Shown: positions 28,526-40,592, numbered from the stretch's first letter. The stretch: DNA of 64,000 nucleotides from Rhodococcoides trifolii (GCF_014635345.1 NZ_BMCU01000002.1:992001-1056000), one strand, 5' to 3'. Program-made: numbers and translations. The notes: generated from the sequence alone by a model not told the origin.

Positions 28526-31195
28526 GTGCAAACTCACGAGATTCGCCGGCGTTTCCTGGACCACTTCGAAAAGGCCGGGCACACTCCGGTGCCCAGCGCC
28601 TCGTTGATCCTCGACGACCCCAATCTCCTCTTCATCAACGCCGGCATGGTGCAGTTCGTCCCTTATTTCCTGGGCCAGCAGACTCCGTCGTTCTCACGCG
28701 CGACCAGTGTTCAGAAGTGTGTCCGCACCGGCGACATCGAGAACGTCGGCGTCACCACTCGGCACAACACGTTCTTTCAGATGGCAGGCAACTTCTCGTT
28801 CGGTGACTACTTCAAACGTGAGGCCATCACGTTCGCGTGGTCGCTCCTCACCTCGAGCGTCGAGGACGGCGGTTACGGGTTCGACCCCGAACGGATATGG
28901 GCTACAGCCTATCTCGACGACGACGAGGCCATCGCGTTGTGGAAGGAGATCGCCGGACTGCCCGACGAGCGCATCCAGCGCCGCGGCATGGCCGACAACT
29001 ACTGGTCGATGGGCATCCCCGGTCCGTGCGGACCGTGCTCGGAGATCTACTACGACCGCGGACCCGAATACGGAGTCGACGGGGGCCCAGAGGCCGACGA
29101 GGACCGCTACATCGAAATCTGGAATCTCGTCTTCATGCAGAACGAGCGCGGCCAGGGGACCTCGAAGGACGACTTCGAGATTCTCGGACCGCTACCCAAG
29201 CAGAATATCGACACCGGCATGGGTGTCGAGCGCGTCGCGTTTCTGCTTCAGGACGTCGACAACGTCTACGAGACCGACCTCGTTCGCCCGGTGATCTCCA
29301 AGGCGGAGGAACTGTCCGGACGACGCTACGGCGCCGACCACCAGGCCGATGTTCGGTTCCGCGTCATAGCCGATCACGCCCGCACCGCAGTGATGCTGAT
29401 CGGTGACGGCGTCACACCCGGCAACGACGGCCGCGGATACGTACTGCGCCGCTTGCTGCGTCGGATCGTCCGCAGCGCGCGCCTGCTCGGCGCGACGGAC
29501 CCGTCCATGTCGGCGTTCGTCACCGTCGTCCGGGACACGATGGCCGAGTCCTACCCGGAGTTGATCAGCGAGTTCGATCGCATTCATTCCATCGCGGTCG
29601 GTGAGGAGACGGCGTTCCTCGCGACGCTCACGTCCGGGTCCCGCTTGTTCGAGAACGCCGCCGACGCGGTCAAGTCGTCCGGGGGCGGCGTCATCGCGGG
29701 CAGCGAGGCGTTCGTCCTGCACGACACCTACGGTTTCCCCATCGACCTAACCCTCGAGATGGCCGCCGAGGCCGGACTGACGGTGGACGAGGACGGGTTC
29801 CGATCGCTGATGAGCGAGCAGCGTCAGCGCGCGAAGGCCGACGCGCAAGCGCGCAAGCACGCACACACCGACCTGACCGTCTACCGCGATCTCGTCGACC
29901 GTGGCCCCACCGAGTTCACCGGGTTCGACGAGCTCGATTCCGACGCAACCGTTCTCGCACTCATCTGGGGTGGCGTTCGTATTCCCACTGCGACGACGGG
30001 ACAGGACGTCGAGATCGTTCTGGACCGCAGCCCCCTGTACGCGGAGGCGGGTGGGCAGCTCGCCGACATCGGATTCCTGTCGGCGCCGGGGCTGCGTGTG
30101 ACGGTCAACGACGTCCAGAAAATCGCCAAGACGCTGTGGGTGCACAAGTCGACCGTGACCGAAGGTCAGATCACCGAAGGCGATGTCGTTCTCGCGCAGG
30201 TGGATCCGGCCTGGCGGCGCGGTGCCACCCAGGGTCACTCCGGCACCCACATGGTCGGCGGAGCGCTGCGGCAGATCCTCGGGCCCAACGCGGTGCAGGC
30301 AGGTTCGCTGAACAAGCCCGGGTATCTGCGTTTCGACTTCAACTATCAAGGCGCACTGACCGATTCGCAGCGCGCCGACATCGAAGCCGTCACCAACGAC
30401 GCGGTGTCGTCGGACTTCGAGGTCAATACCTTCGTCACCGAGCTCGACAAGGCCAGGGCGATGGGTGCACAGGCATTGTTCGGTGAGAACTACGGTGACG
30501 AGGTGAGGGTCGTCGAAATCGGCGGCCCCTTCTCCATGGAACTGTGCGGTGGCACCCACGTCGCGCATTCCTCGCAGATCGGTCCGGTCACCATCCTGGG
30601 CGAATCCTCGGTCGGATCGGGTGTTCGACGGGTCGAGGCGTTCGTCGGACTCGACTCGTACAAGTACCTGGCGAAGGAACGCGCGCTGCTCGCCGGAATC
30701 GCGTCCTCGCTCAAGGTTCCGAGCGACGAGGTTCCGGCGCGCGTCGAGAATCTCGTCGAACGGCTCAAGGTCGCCGAGAAGGAACTCGAGGCGGCGCGAG
30801 CGGCGTCCGTGTTGTCCTCGGCGTCGTCCTTCGTCGACAAGGCCCACCGCATCGGCAGTGTTCTGCTGGTCGCCGAGCCTGCACCCGCGGGTGTGGGTGC
30901 CGGCGATCTGCGCACCCTGGTGGCCGATGTACGCGGCCGTTTCGGCTCGCAGGCAGCCGTGGTTGCTCTCTTCGGCGACGCCGACGGCAAGGTTCCGTTC
31001 GTCGTCTCGGCCACCAAGGCCGCTCAGGAGGTCGGGGTCAAGGCGGGCGGGCTCGTCGCCAGCTTCGGTCCGAGCATCGGCGGTCGTGGCGGCGGCAAGG
31101 CGGACACTGCGCAGGGTGCGGGTTCCGACGCCGCGGGCATTCCGGCGGCGATCGAGGCGTTGCGGAATCGGGTCGCGGAGATCGCCGGATCCTGA
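28526..31195 (+). CDS. alaS: Alanine--tRNA ligase
   Basis: 889-residue class II AlaRS that charges tRNA-Ala and edits mischarged Ser/Gly. Domains: aminoacylation core from residue 1 ([42 protein letters not shown]), a middle helical tRNA-recognition domain, the editing domain with zinc ligands [16 protein letters not shown] and CGGTH (residues about 570-675) and the C-terminal DHHA1 oligomerisation domain (about 750-885) ending in a Gly-rich [13 protein letters not shown] segment. Full length for the family. The GTG start agrees with the conserved N-terminus. ruvX follows within a few bases. Confidence 0.97.
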   Translation: MQTHEIRRRFLDHFEKAGHTPVPSASLILDDPNLLFINAGMVQFVPYFLGQQTPSFSRATSVQKCVRTGDIENVGVTTRHNTFFQMAGNFSFGDYFKREAITFAWSLLTSSVEDGGYGFDPERIWATAYLDDDEAIALWKEIAGLPDERIQRRGMADNYWSMGIPGPCGPCSEIYYDRGPEYGVDGGPEADEDRYIEIWNLVFMQNERGQGTSKDDFEILGPLPKQNIDTGMGVERVAFLLQDVDNVYETDLVRPVISKAEELSGRRYGADHQADVRFRVIADHARTAVMLIGDGVTPGNDGRGYVLRRLLRRIVRSARLLGATDPSMSAFVTVVRDTMAESYPELISEFDRIHSIAVGEETAFLATLTSGSRLFENAADAVKSSGGGVIAGSEAFVLHDTYGFPIDLTLEMAAEAGLTVDEDGFRSLMSEQRQRAKADAQARKHAHTDLTVYRDLVDRGPTEFTGFDELDSDATVLALIWGGVRIPTATTGQDVEIVLDRSPLYAEAGGQLADIGFLSAPGLRVTVNDVQKIAKTLWVHKSTVTEGQITEGDVVLAQVDPAWRRGATQGHSGTHMVGGALRQILGPNAVQAGSLNKPGYLRFDFNYQGALTDSQRADIEAVTNDAVSSDFEVNTFVTELDKARAMGAQALFGENYGDEVRVVEIGGPFSMELCGGTHVAHSSQIGPVTILGESSVGSGVRRVEAFVGLDSYKYLAKERALLAGIASSLKVPSDEVPARVENLVERLKVAEKELEAARAASVLSSASSFVDKAHRIGSVLLVAEPAPAGVGAGDLRTLVADVRGRFGSQAAVVALFGDADGKVPFVVSATKAAQEVGVKAGGLVASFGPSIGGRGGGKADTAQGAGSDAAGIPAAIEALRNRVAEIAGS

Positions 31196-31200
31196 TCGTG

Positions 31201-31749
31201 ATGGTTCCCATGTCGAGCGCGGAATCCCCGGACCGACCCGGCGAAGACGACCCCGGACGGGGTCGTCGCCTCGGGATCGACGTGGGCAGCGTGCGCATCG
31301 GAGTGGCGTCCAGCGACCCCGACGGTGTGCTCGCCACACCGGTCGAAACGGTGGCCCGAGCGGACAAGACGCACCCCGATGCGTCGGATGTACAGCGCAT
31401 CGTCGCACTGGCCCTCGAGTACGAGGTCGTGGAGATCGTCGTCGGACTTCCCCGCACGTTGCGCGGTGAGCGCGGAAAGGCGGCCCAGCTGTCCGTCCGC
31501 TTTGCCCGAGTCCTCGCTCGCGCACTCCCGTCCGTACCGGTTCGAATGGCGGACGAACGGTTGACTACCGTGACTGCGGCACGCGGGTTGCGCGAAAGCG
31601 GGGTCCGTGCCAAGAATCAGCGGTCGATGATCGATCAGATGGCGGCGGTCGCGATCTTGCAAGGGTGGCTCGACGAGCGCAGGTCCGTACTTCAAGGAGG
31701 GGCAACGGTGCCCGAGGGCGAGCAGGACAGTTCGGAGTTCGATCGGTGA
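31201..31749 (+). CDS. ruvX: Putative pre-16S rRNA nuclease / YqgF (RuvX) family protein
   Basis: 182-residue YqgF-family RNase H-fold protein, involved in 16S rRNA 5'-end maturation and long called a Holliday-junction resolvase homologue. [13 protein letters not shown] carries the first catalytic Asp, [13 protein letters not shown] is the conserved loop, DERLTTV gives the Glu and [15 protein letters not shown] the last Asp. An acidic N-terminal extension of about 20 residues and a C-terminal tail are unconserved. The start is ambiguous: ATG 31201, GTG 31198 or ATG 31210. It sits between alaS and mltG, overlapping mltG by GTGA. Confidence 0.93.
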   Translation: MVPMSSAESPDRPGEDDPGRGRRLGIDVGSVRIGVASSDPDGVLATPVETVARADKTHPDASDVQRIVALALEYEVVEIVVGLPRTLRGERGKAAQLSVRFARVLARALPSVPVRMADERLTTVTAARGLRESGVRAKNQRSMIDQMAAVAILQGWLDERRSVLQGGATVPEGEQDSSEFDR

Positions 31750-33059
31750 ACGACCGACGGCGTGGTTACCACGAAGACGAATTCCCCACGGACGAGCTGA
31801 GGGTGCCGCACGGGCAGGCGCGTCGGCGTCAGCCGGTCGGCGAGGAGCGTCGAGCCGAGCCGGGACGGGTCGGCCCGTCGCGAGCGAACAGGCGACGGGA
31901 GGCAGGTGCTGCCGGTCGCAAGCGGCGGGGGCGTGCGCTGGCCGTCGTCCTGGGAGCCCTCGTGCTGGTCGTGGTGATCGCGGGTGGTGCCTACGGAGGG
32001 ATGAAGTTGTTCGGCGGCGAAGACGCTCCGGCCGACTACGCCGGTCCTGGAGGGAACGCGGTGGTCATCGAGGTGCGCGACGGCGACACCGCCGATCAGA
32101 TCGCCACCGAGATGGTCGACAAGGACGTCACCGCGAGCGGCGCCGCGTTCTACAACGCTGCGGTGCAGAACTCCGCCATGAATTCCGTGCAACCCGGCTT
32201 CTACCGAATGAAATCTCAGATGGCGGCAGCCGACGCGGTGACGACGCTGGTGGACCCCGAGTCGCGAGTCGGTCAGATCGTGATCGCCGAGGGGCGACAG
32301 CTGCACGACTCGGCAGACGTCAACACCGGAGCGGTGAAGAAGGGTATCTATACCCTCATCTCGGAGGCGAGCTGCGCGGTCGGACAGGGCGTTCCGTGTG
32401 TCAGCTACGACGAACTGAACGCGGCGGGCGCCGGGAGCGATTCGTCCGCGCTCGGTGTGCCGGAATGGGCGACGGATGCCGTGGCGCGTGTCCCGGACCG
32501 CGACCGGCAACTCGAAGGACTGATTGCCGCGGGGACGTTCAACTTCGACCCCAGTGCATCGGCTGCGGACATTCTGAAGCAGTTGGTGAGCGAGAGCTCC
32601 GCGATCTACGAGAACACCGGTTTGGTGAACGCCGGGGCGCAGTCCGGGCTGGACCCCTACCAAACGCTCGTCGCGTCGTCTCTCATCGAGCGCGAAGCGT
32701 TGCCCAACGACTTCGCCAAGGTCGCACGAGTCATTCTCAACCGCCTGGCCATCGGGCAGAGGCTCGAGTTCGACTCGACGGTGAACTACGCGCTCGACAC
32801 CACCGAGGTGGCGACGACGGACGGCGATCGAGCCGCCGTCACGCCGTGGAACACGTACGCGATGACGGGCTTGCCGGCTACCCCGATCTGCTCTCCGAGT
32901 GTCGGGGCCGTCCAAGCCGCCGAGAATCCGGAGCCGGGTAACTGGCTGTACTTCGTCACGATCAATGCAGCCGGCGACACGCTGTTCACCGACAACTACG
33001 AGCAGCATCTGGCGAACATCCAGCAAGTCGAGCCGGGCTTCCTGGCCAGCGGCCGGTGA
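31746..33059 (+). CDS. mltG: Endolytic murein transglycosylase MltG
   Basis: 437-residue YceG-like lytic transglycosylase that cleaves nascent glycan strands and helps terminate peptidoglycan chains. A long basic, disordered cytoplasmic N-terminus (about 62 residues, rich in Arg) leads into one transmembrane helix (about 63-86). A LysM-like subdomain and the catalytic YceG domain follow, with the key glutamate in SSLIEREA (near residue 318) and the C-terminal STVNYAL and [15 protein letters not shown] motifs. The GTG overlaps the ruvX stop and its own stop overlaps aroE, so translation is coupled through alaS-ruvX-mltG-aroE. Confidence 0.94.
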   Translation: MNDRRRGYHEDEFPTDELRVPHGQARRRQPVGEERRAEPGRVGPSRANRRREAGAAGRKRRGRALAVVLGALVLVVVIAGGAYGGMKLFGGEDAPADYAGPGGNAVVIEVRDGDTADQIATEMVDKDVTASGAAFYNAAVQNSAMNSVQPGFYRMKSQMAAADAVTTLVDPESRVGQIVIAEGRQLHDSADVNTGAVKKGIYTLISEASCAVGQGVPCVSYDELNAAGAGSDSSALGVPEWATDAVARVPDRDRQLEGLIAAGTFNFDPSASAADILKQLVSESSAIYENTGLVNAGAQSGLDPYQTLVASSLIEREALPNDFAKVARVILNRLAIGQRLEFDSTVNYALDTTEVATTDGDRAAVTPWNTYAMTGLPATPICSPSVGAVQAAENPEPGNWLYFVTINAAGDTLFTDNYEQHLANIQQVEPGFLASGR

Positions 33060-33883
33060 TCGGCGCCAGGCGCGCGGCGGTTCTGGGTTCGCCGATCGCA
33101 CACTCGAAGTCGCCCGTTCTGCACGGCGCCGCCTACGACGCTCTCGGGTTGACCGGATGGACGTACGAGCGGATCGAATGCACCGGCGATCGACTGCCCG
33201 GGCTCGTCGGCAGCCTCGGAGCCGAGTGGGTGGGTCTGTCGGTGACGATGCCGAACAAGATCGCGGCGCTCGAGTTCGCCACCGAGCGCACCACCCGCGC
33301 CGAGGTGGTCGGGTCGGCCAACACGCTGGTGCGCATCGCGGACGGATGGCGAGCGGACTGCACCGACGTCGACGGGGTGACGGGCGCTCTCGCCGACGCC
33401 GGAGTCACCGACCTCGACGGGGAAACCGTCGTCGTGGTGGGTGCCGGCGGCACGGCGCGGCCGTCGCTGGTGGCGTTGGCGTCGTTGGGCGCGCGATCCG
33501 TGCGAGTAGTCGCGCGAAGTGCCGATCGCGCACAGGGCGCCATCGCGTGCGGGCGGGCTGTCGGCCTGGACGTCACCTGGACCGGTTTCGACGCGGAGTC
33601 CATCGCTGCAGCTGTGTTCGGTTGCGCAGCAGTCATTTCCACCGTGCCGGCGGAGGCCGCCGCACCGCTTGCGGAGTCTCTCGCCCGCACGCCGCTGTTC
33701 TTCGACGCCATTTACGATCCGTGGCCCACCCCCGTCGCCCAGGCGGTGTCGCGGGCCGGGGGAGTGGTGGTCGGCGGCTTGGCGATGCTGCTCAATCAGG
33801 CGTACGGGCAGGTGGAACAGTTCACGGGCATGCCGGCCCCTCGGCATGCCATGGCGGATGCGCTGGCTGACGCCGTTCGGTGA
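33056..33883 (+). CDS. aroE: Shikimate dehydrogenase
   Basis: 275-residue enzyme reducing 3-dehydroshikimate to shikimate with NADPH. Substrate-binding SKSP lies at residues 17-20 and the catalytic lysine in VTMPNK at residue 68. The Rossmann nucleotide loop is VVGAGGTARPS near residue 130, with VVARSADRA following, and the end carries GGLAMLLNQAYGQVE, which contacts the substrate. The GTG overlaps the mltG stop by four bases. The stop TGA is directly followed by the reverse-complement stop of the convergent STAS gene (TGATCA). Confidence 0.94.
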   Translation: MIGARRAAVLGSPIAHSKSPVLHGAAYDALGLTGWTYERIECTGDRLPGLVGSLGAEWVGLSVTMPNKIAALEFATERTTRAEVVGSANTLVRIADGWRADCTDVDGVTGALADAGVTDLDGETVVVVGAGGTARPSLVALASLGARSVRVVARSADRAQGAIACGRAVGLDVTWTGFDAESIAAAVFGCAAVISTVPAEAAAPLAESLARTPLFFDAIYDPWPTPVAQAVSRAGGVVVGGLAMLLNQAYGQVEQFTGMPAPRHAMADALADAVR

Positions 33884-34345
33884 TCAGAGATACCGACCCT
33901 GCAGCGCCTCGGAGGTGTCGATCCAGGTCGTCCGCGGTTCGACCACAGTCGTCGAGGGGGCGATCTTTCCGCTCGCGGCCGCGAACGCCTCGGCCGTCGT
34001 CGTGACGCAGCGGACCCCGGGCACCCGCTGCTCCAGCCGGCCGGCGAGGGCCGCGGAACCCACGACGATCACGCGGGCACGGGTTCTCGACACCTTCAGC
34101 ACGGTGGCGTGAACGATCGGCATCAAGACTTCCGGGACCCCGTCCACCGCGCGAAGATCGAGGACCAGGGACCGGCCGGACACGAGGACCTCGTCGACGC
34201 ACTGGCACAGCGGTTCGGCTGTTCGTCGATCCACCACACCCCCGAGTCGGATGACGACCGGACCGGCGTCGAGCTCGTCGACGTCGAGTGTGAATGCGTG
34301 AGTGACCGTGTCTGCGGAATCGTCGTGCAAAGAAGTGAGAATCAC
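33884..34345 (-). CDS. STAS-domain protein lacking the usual phospho-serine motif
   Basis: 153-residue protein with an anti-sigma-factor-antagonist-like STAS fold (VVIRLGGVVDRRTAEPL, LVLDLRAVDGV, VIVVGSAAL). In SpoIIAA-type antagonists the central loop reads D-S-S-G; here the equivalent stretch is GVPEVLMPIV, without a phosphorylatable serine. It is thus either a non-phosphorylated partner-switch protein or a different STAS class. The GTG start has an excellent AGGAGG seven bases upstream. It is monocistronic, divergent from the methyltransferase gene and convergent with aroE. Confidence 0.75.
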   Translation of the reverse strand: MILTSLHDDSADTVTHAFTLDVDELDAGPVVIRLGGVVDRRTAEPLCQCVDEVLVSGRSLVLDLRAVDGVPEVLMPIVHATVLKVSRTRARVIVVGSAALAGRLEQRVPGVRCVTTTAEAFAAASGKIAPSTTVVEPRTTWIDTSEALQGRYL

Positions 34346-34550
34346 GAATGCGCCTCCTGGACAGGCGACGACGCGCCGGCCGAGCGCAGAACACGATCGA
34401 ACCGGGTGCGCAGTCGCTGGGACTGCTGACTGGCTCGGGCTCGACCGTGTTCAAGACTGTATAGCGCGGCGCCTGCCGAGGTGGGGATACGCGATTGCGA
34501 GTGTCGAAACATCGCACGGTTAGGCTTCACCTCGAACCGATAGGAGTGTC

Positions 34551-35168
34551 GTGGCCCTGCACTATCTCGAATCCTTGTTGCGCGAGACCCGAACTGCCGG
34601 AGAGCCGTTCGAGGGTGGAGCGGACGAAGCGGAGTTGGCCTACCTGGCCTCGATCGCCGCCCGGCCCGGCACACGCTCGATCTGCGAGGTCGGCTTCAAC
34701 GCGGGCTTCTCGAGTTGGGCCTTCCTGGGGGCGTCGCCGAACGTGACCGTGCACTCGTTCGATCTGGCGAACTACGCCTACAGCGCGGCCGCCAAGACCC
34801 ATATCGACGAACTCTTCCCCGGTCGTCACACGTTGATCGAGGGCGATTCGCATTCGACCATCACCGGCTTCGCGACGGCGCACCCCGACGTCCGGTTCGA
34901 CGCGATCTTCGTCGACGGCGACCATTCCGTCGAAGGTGCTCGCGCCGACCTGACCGACCTGCGCGCGTTGGCCCGTCCCGACACCGTGGTCGTGATGGAC
35001 GACATCATGCCGTGGCTCTGGTACGGCGAGGGCCCCACGCGGGCCTGGCAGGACGCCCTCGACGAGGGATCGGTTCTGCACACCGCGTACTACCAGGACG
35101 GTCGGACCGTCGACGCAGTGCGGGAACCGGCCGACCGAGCATGGGCCGAGGGCCGCTACTCGTTCTGA
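34551..35168 (+). CDS. Class I SAM-dependent methyltransferase
   Basis: 205-residue methyltransferase of the MTase_24 (caffeoyl-CoA O-methyltransferase-like) type. Motif I is ICEVGFNAGFSSWAFL near residue 44, an acidic strand VHSFDLANYAY follows near 69, and FVDGDHSVEGARADL near 122 and VVVMDDIMPW near 145 carry the conserved Asp residues. The substrate is unknown. The GTG start is preceded by ATAGGAG. The gene is separated from aroE by the opposite-strand STAS gene and lies 99 nt before the prepilin peptidase gene. Confidence 0.85.
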   Translation: MALHYLESLLRETRTAGEPFEGGADEAELAYLASIAARPGTRSICEVGFNAGFSSWAFLGASPNVTVHSFDLANYAYSAAAKTHIDELFPGRHTLIEGDSHSTITGFATAHPDVRFDAIFVDGDHSVEGARADLTDLRALARPDTVVVMDDIMPWLWYGEGPTRAWQDALDEGSVLHTAYYQDGRTVDAVREPADRAWAEGRYSF

Positions 35169-35172
35169 CGAG

Positions 35173-35181
35173 TTATCCACA
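35173..35181 (+). other. DnaA-box-like 9-mer
   Basis: TTATCCACA is an exact match to the E. coli-type DnaA box. It is isolated: no second copy, AT-rich region or dnaA/dnaN context is nearby, so origin function is not suggested. Confidence 0.25.
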
Positions 35182-35221
35182 GGCGCCCGCCCGACGGCCG
35201 GTCGGCCAGGGCGCGCCGTGC

Positions 35222-35280
35222 CACAGTCATCGTATGAACGCAGTCATCGTATGAACGCGGTCACCGGATGAACGCACTCT
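35222..35280 (+). repeat. 17-bp tandem repeat carrying three successive ATG starts
   Basis: Units start at 35231, 35248 and 35265, each reading CGTATGAACGCAGTCAT or a close variant; a partial copy (CACAGTCAT) precedes them. Because 17 is not a multiple of three, the ATGs at 35234, 35251 and 35268 fall in three different frames. The third is the prepilin peptidase start. Confidence 0.85.
35234..35271 (+). other. Two ATGA-linked six-codon upstream ORFs
   Basis: ORF 1 (35234-35254) encodes MNAVIV and ends TGA, overlapping the ATG at 35251. ORF 2 (35251-35271) encodes MNAVTG and ends TGA, overlapping the real ATG at 35268. The real protein starts MNALCAV. The chain could hand ribosomes to the peptidase gene by termination-reinitiation, or be a by-product of the repeat. 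No Shine-Dalgarno sequence is seen before the first ATG. Confidence 0.4.
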
Positions 35281-35846
35281 GCGCCGTACTGGTCGGTCTC
35301 GCGGCCGGGTGGTGTGCGCCCGCAGTGGTCGCACAGTGGATCGGGACTGCCGACATATCCATGCGGCTCGTCGGTGCTGCAACGTGCGCGGCGCTGTTTG
35401 CGGTCGCCACCACCTTCGAGGCGGGAGAGGCCTTCGCAGCCCTCGCCTACTGGTCGCTGTGCCTGGCCCTCGTGGATTACTCCTGCCGTCGGCTCCCGAA
35501 CGCCCTGACGCTGCCCGGCGCCGCAGCAGTCATGGTGTCCGCAGTGTGGGGCGGACTCGGGAGCGCCGCACTTGTCGGGGGGCTGATGCTGGGTCTTCTG
35601 TACCTCGTCGGCTACGTGACGTCCGGCGGCGTCGGCGCGGGCGACGTCAAGCTGGCCGTACCCCTCGGGGCCGTGGCGGCAACGTCCGGGGGATCCGCGT
35701 GGTGCGCGGCTGCGTTCCTGGCGCCGGTCGGAACCGCGGCCCTCGCCCTCGCCGTTCACCCGTTCGGCGGAGCCCGACACCCGGTGCCGCACGGCCCGTC
35801 GATGTGCGCGGCGACCCTGGTGGCGTCCGTGACCTTCGCAGCGTGA
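35268..35846 (+). CDS. Prepilin peptidase (A24 family), lacking the methyltransferase domain
   Basis: 192-residue integral membrane aspartic protease with about six transmembrane helices. The two catalytic aspartates are in [11 protein letters not shown] (Asp70) and GAGDVKLA (Asp126, the GxGD motif). The N-terminal cytoplasmic methylase domain of classical PilD is missing, as in most actinobacterial and TadV/FlaK-type enzymes. It would process type IV/Flp pilin-like leader peptides, but no pilin genes are in the window. It lies immediately upstream of aroC, as in mycobacteria (Rv2551c region). The start follows two tandem ATGA-linked mini-ORFs. Confidence 0.86.
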   Translation: MNALCAVLVGLAAGWCAPAVVAQWIGTADISMRLVGAATCAALFAVATTFEAGEAFAALAYWSLCLALVDYSCRRLPNALTLPGAAAVMVSAVWGGLGSAALVGGLMLGLLYLVGYVTSGGVGAGDVKLAVPLGAVAATSGGSAWCAAAFLAPVGTAALALAVHPFGGARHPVPHGPSMCAATLVASVTFAA

Positions 35847-35850
35847 AAAG

Positions 35851-37047
35851 ATGGGACCCGTGTTGCGTTGGACTACTGCCGGAGAATCACACGGACCTGC
35901 CCTGGTCACCATCGTCGAGGGCATGGTGGCCGGTGTCGAGGTGACGAAGGACGACATCGCGGCGCAGCTCGCGCGCCGCCGGCTGGGATACGGCCGCGGA
36001 GCGCGCATGAAGTTCGAGAAGGACCAGGTGACCGTCGTGGGCGGCGTTCGCCACGGCCGCACCATGGGTGGCCCCATCGCCGTCGAGATCGCCAACACCG
36101 AGTGGCCCAAGTGGGAAGAAGTGATGTCCGCCGAGCCGGTCGACCCGGCAAAGCTGGCCGAGCTCGCTCGCAACACCCCACTCACCCGGCCTCGGCCCGG
36201 ACACGCCGACTACTCCGGCATGCTCAAGTACGGCTTCGACGACGCACGGCCCGTGCTCGAGCGAGCCAGCGCACGCGAGACGGCCGCTCGCGTCGCAGCG
36301 GGAACCATCGCGCGACACTTTCTGCGTCAGGCGTTCGACGTCGAGGTGGTCTCGCACGTCATCTCCATCGGTGCGTCGGATCCCTACACGGGTCCGGTGC
36401 CGGGACCGTCCGATTCCGACGCCATCGACGAAAGTCCGGTGCGGGCGTTCGACTCGGCGGCCGAGGCGTCGATGATCGCCGAGATCGAAGCGGCCAAGAA
36501 GGACGGCGACACCCTCGGCGGCATCGTCGAGGTCGTGGTGCACGGACTTCCCGTCGGGTTGGGATCCTTCGTCAGCGGTGAGAACCGCCTCGACTCCCGA
36601 CTCGCCGCCGCTCTCATGGGAATTCAGGCCATCAAGGGTGTCGAGGTCGGCGACGGCTTCGAGACGGCACGTCGACGCGGCAGCAAGGCGCACGACGAGA
36701 TGACACCCGGACCGGACGGCGTGGAACGCAGCACGAACCGAGCCGGCGGCATCGAGGGCGGCATGACCAACGGGGCGCCACTCCGGGTCCGTGCGGCGAT
36801 GAAGCCGATCTCCACGGTGCCCCGCGCTCTCGCCACGGTCGACATGAGCACCGGTGAGGAAGCCGTCGCCATCCACCAGCGCAGCGACGTGTGTGCCGTG
36901 CCCGCCGCCGGCGTCGTGGCCGAGACCATGGTCGCCCTCGTTCTGGCGCAGGCAGCGTTGGAAAAATTCGGTGGCGACTCGCTGACCGAAACCGTCGGCA
37001 ACATCCACAGTTACGTGAAGGGCGCCGCAGCCCGCCCACCGCGATGA
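35851..37047 (+). CDS. aroC: Chorismate synthase
   Basis: 398-residue enzyme converting EPSP to chorismate with reduced FMN, the last shared aromatic step. Family signatures include [12 protein letters not shown] at the N-terminus, [26 protein letters not shown] and the C-terminal [16 protein letters not shown]. The length is standard. ATG 35851 is listed; the in-frame GTG at 35860 gives the more usual [12 protein letters not shown] beginning and is a real alternative. It is the first gene of the aroC-aroK-aroB run and is followed 12 nt later by aroK. Confidence 0.95.
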   Translation: MGPVLRWTTAGESHGPALVTIVEGMVAGVEVTKDDIAAQLARRRLGYGRGARMKFEKDQVTVVGGVRHGRTMGGPIAVEIANTEWPKWEEVMSAEPVDPAKLAELARNTPLTRPRPGHADYSGMLKYGFDDARPVLERASARETAARVAAGTIARHFLRQAFDVEVVSHVISIGASDPYTGPVPGPSDSDAIDESPVRAFDSAAEASMIAEIEAAKKDGDTLGGIVEVVVHGLPVGLGSFVSGENRLDSRLAAALMGIQAIKGVEVGDGFETARRRGSKAHDEMTPGPDGVERSTNRAGGIEGGMTNGAPLRVRAAMKPISTVPRALATVDMSTGEEAVAIHQRSDVCAVPAAGVVAETMVALVLAQAALEKFGGDSLTETVGNIHSYVKGAAARPPR

Positions 37048-37059
37048 CCGTGCAGTCCG

Positions 37060-38786
<1,727 letters not shown>

Positions 38787-38806
38787 GCAGTCGTGAGCAG
38801 CATGAA

Positions 38807-39430
38807 CTACCGCGGTTCCTGCCACGTCGAGGACCGCTCGTCGTCCTTCTGCAGCTTCACGGGCTCGAACTGCTCGGTATCGGCGTCGGACTGCTCGTCC
38901 TGATTCGCCGGTCGGCTGTACTCGGATTGCGCTCCCGCACCGACCAGCTCACGGTCGTCGGCGTTCTTCTTGGTCTTCTTGCTCGGGCGCGGATCCTCGT
39001 TCTTCTTCCCGTCGCGGCCTGCGAGCAGGCGTCCGAGCCCCACGGCGAGGATCGTCGGCACGAAGACCAGCAGGATGGTGAACGCCGCACCCGACGTGAC
39101 CTCGAAAATGAACGAGTTGGCCGTGATGGCGATCGGGGAGACGGTCGACACGATCCACGTGACCGCGCCCGACAGCAGGCCGGCGACGACGGACGCCTTC
39201 AGCCACACCATCGTGAGGTCGGCGGAGTCGTCGGGATCGGGGTTGGCACGGCGATCGTTGATGCCGTCGATTCCGCCCCAGATGACAGCGACAAGGATGA
39301 CGACGACCATCGTGACGATGCGAAGGATGGAGCCTTGGGTGGGCCAGGCCGCGATGGCCAGGGCCAACAGGGTGCGCGCGACGAAGTGAACAAGGGCCAT
39401 TCCGAGGCCACGTACCAACCAGGCGTTCAT
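38807..39430 (-). CDS. B-4DMT family membrane protein
   Basis: 207-residue protein with four predicted transmembrane helices (about residues 5-27, 34-52, 72-92 and 102-124). A long charged C-terminal tail (about 130-207) is rich in Lys, Asp, Glu and Gln. The topology and position next to aroB/efp match the actinobacterial B-4DMT family (Rv2536-like), related to drug/metabolite transporters. No substrate is known. The ATG (MNAWLVRGLG) is picked because the upstream frame does not resemble the family. It is transcribed opposite to its neighbours. Confidence 0.8.
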   Translation of the reverse strand: MNAWLVRGLGMALVHFVARTLLALAIAAWPTQGSILRIVTMVVVILVAVIWGGIDGINDRRANPDPDDSADLTMVWLKASVVAGLLSGAVTWIVSTVSPIAITANSFIFEVTSGAAFTILLVFVPTILAVGLGRLLAGRDGKKNEDPRPSKKTKKNADDRELVGAGAQSEYSRPANQDEQSDADTEQFEPVKLQKDDERSSTWQEPR

Positions 39431-39514
39431 GGTCGATAGACTAGCCACTGCTCCGGACTCGTGTGTCGGTGCCCACAAGTTCGGTTTGGATACGAAAGAG
39501 GAGACTTCAAGCAA

Positions 39515-40078
39515 GTGGCTTCGACCAGTGATTTCAAGAACGGGCTCGTCCTGAACATCGACAACAATCTGTGGTCGATCATCGAGTTCCAGCACGTGAA
39601 GCCGGGTAAGGGTCCCGCCTTCGTGCGGACCAAGCTCAAGAACGTGTTGTCGGGCAAGGTCGTCGACAAGACGTTCAACGCCGGCGTGAAGGTCGAGACG
39701 GCCAACGTCGACCGCCGCGACATGACGTACCTCTACCACGACGGCTCCGACTACGTGTTCATGGACGGCGACACGTTCGACCAGCTGTCGATCAACGAGG
39801 CCACGGTCGGCGACGGCCACCGCTTCCTGCTCGAGAATCTCCAGGTGCAGGTCGCGATGCACGAAGGGATGCCGCTGTACGTCGAACTCCCGGTCACGGT
39901 CGAGCTCGTGGTGCAGCACACCGACCCCGGTCTGCAGGGCGACCGGTCCACCGGTGGAACCAAACCGGCAACCTTGGAGACGGGCGCCGAGATCGCCGTT
40001 CCTCTCTTCATCAACACCGGAGACAAGCTCAAGATCGACTCGCGCGACGGCAACTACCTCGGGCGTGTGAACTCCTAG
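39515..40078 (+). CDS. efp: Elongation factor P
   Basis: 187-residue EF-P, which relieves ribosome stalling at polyproline stretches. Three beta-barrel domains are present: N-terminal KOW-like ([16 protein letters not shown]), an OB domain and the C-terminal OB domain ending [13 protein letters not shown]. The loop that carries the critical residue reads [10 protein letters not shown], with Lys at the tip. The modification system is not in the window. GTG 39515 is chosen from the conserved N-terminus; AAAGAGGAG lies about 11 bases upstream. nusB follows after one base. Confidence 0.96.
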   Translation: MASTSDFKNGLVLNIDNNLWSIIEFQHVKPGKGPAFVRTKLKNVLSGKVVDKTFNAGVKVETANVDRRDMTYLYHDGSDYVFMDGDTFDQLSINEATVGDGHRFLLENLQVQVAMHEGMPLYVELPVTVELVVQHTDPGLQGDRSTGGTKPATLETGAEIAVPLFINTGDKLKIDSRDGNYLGRVNS

Positions 40079-40079
40079 A

Positions 40080-40583
40080 GTGAGCAGTCCCCAGAAGAGC
40101 CCGAAGAAGCTCGGAGCCAGGCACAAGGCGCGCAAACGGGCGGTCGACTTCCTCTTCGAAGCCGAGGCACGCGACCTCGATCCCGTGGTTCTCGCCGACG
40201 AGCGCAGCGAATTGGCCGCCACCGACGATCAGGTGGCGCCGGTCAGCGCGTACACCGTCACCCTCGTGACCGGCGTGGCCGAGAACCTCGATCGTGTCGA
40301 CAGTGTGATCGGCGATCATCTGCACGACTGGACCTTGGACCGGCTTCCTGCAGTCGATCGCGCCATTCTTCGCGTCGCGGTGTGGGAGCTCCTCCATGCC
40401 ACGGACGTGCCGCCGGTCGTGGCCGTGGACGAGGCAGTCGAACTGGCCAAGCAGTTGTCCACCGACGACTCGCCGTCGTTCGTGAACGGCATCCTCGGGC
40501 AGATCGTGCTGGTCGCGCCCCAGGTTCGCGCGGCCGCGGCTGCCACTCCTGTCGTCCGCGAGAGTGCGCCCGACGCCGAGTAG
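40080..40583 (+). CDS. nusB: Transcription antitermination factor NusB
   Basis: 167-residue all-helical RNA-binding factor that works with S10/NusE in rRNA antitermination. [20 protein letters not shown] near residue 13 is the BoxA-binding region; [34 protein letters not shown] near residue 92 is the conserved core, followed by [12 protein letters not shown]-terminal Ala-rich tail of about 20 residues is unconserved. GTG start one base after the efp stop. pyrR follows 73 nt downstream with its own promoter-like sequence. Confidence 0.95.
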   Translation: MSSPQKSPKKLGARHKARKRAVDFLFEAEARDLDPVVLADERSELAATDDQVAPVSAYTVTLVTGVAENLDRVDSVIGDHLHDWTLDRLPAVDRAILRVAVWELLHATDVPPVVAVDEAVELAKQLSTDDSPSFVNGILGQIVLVAPQVRAAAAATPVVRESAPDAE

Positions 40584-40592
40584 CTCGCTTGC

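Noticed and set aside
35173..35181. Replication origin at the DnaA-box-like sequence
   Set aside because: A single 9-mer in a GC-rich gap without dnaA, dnaN or an AT-rich stretch is not an origin.
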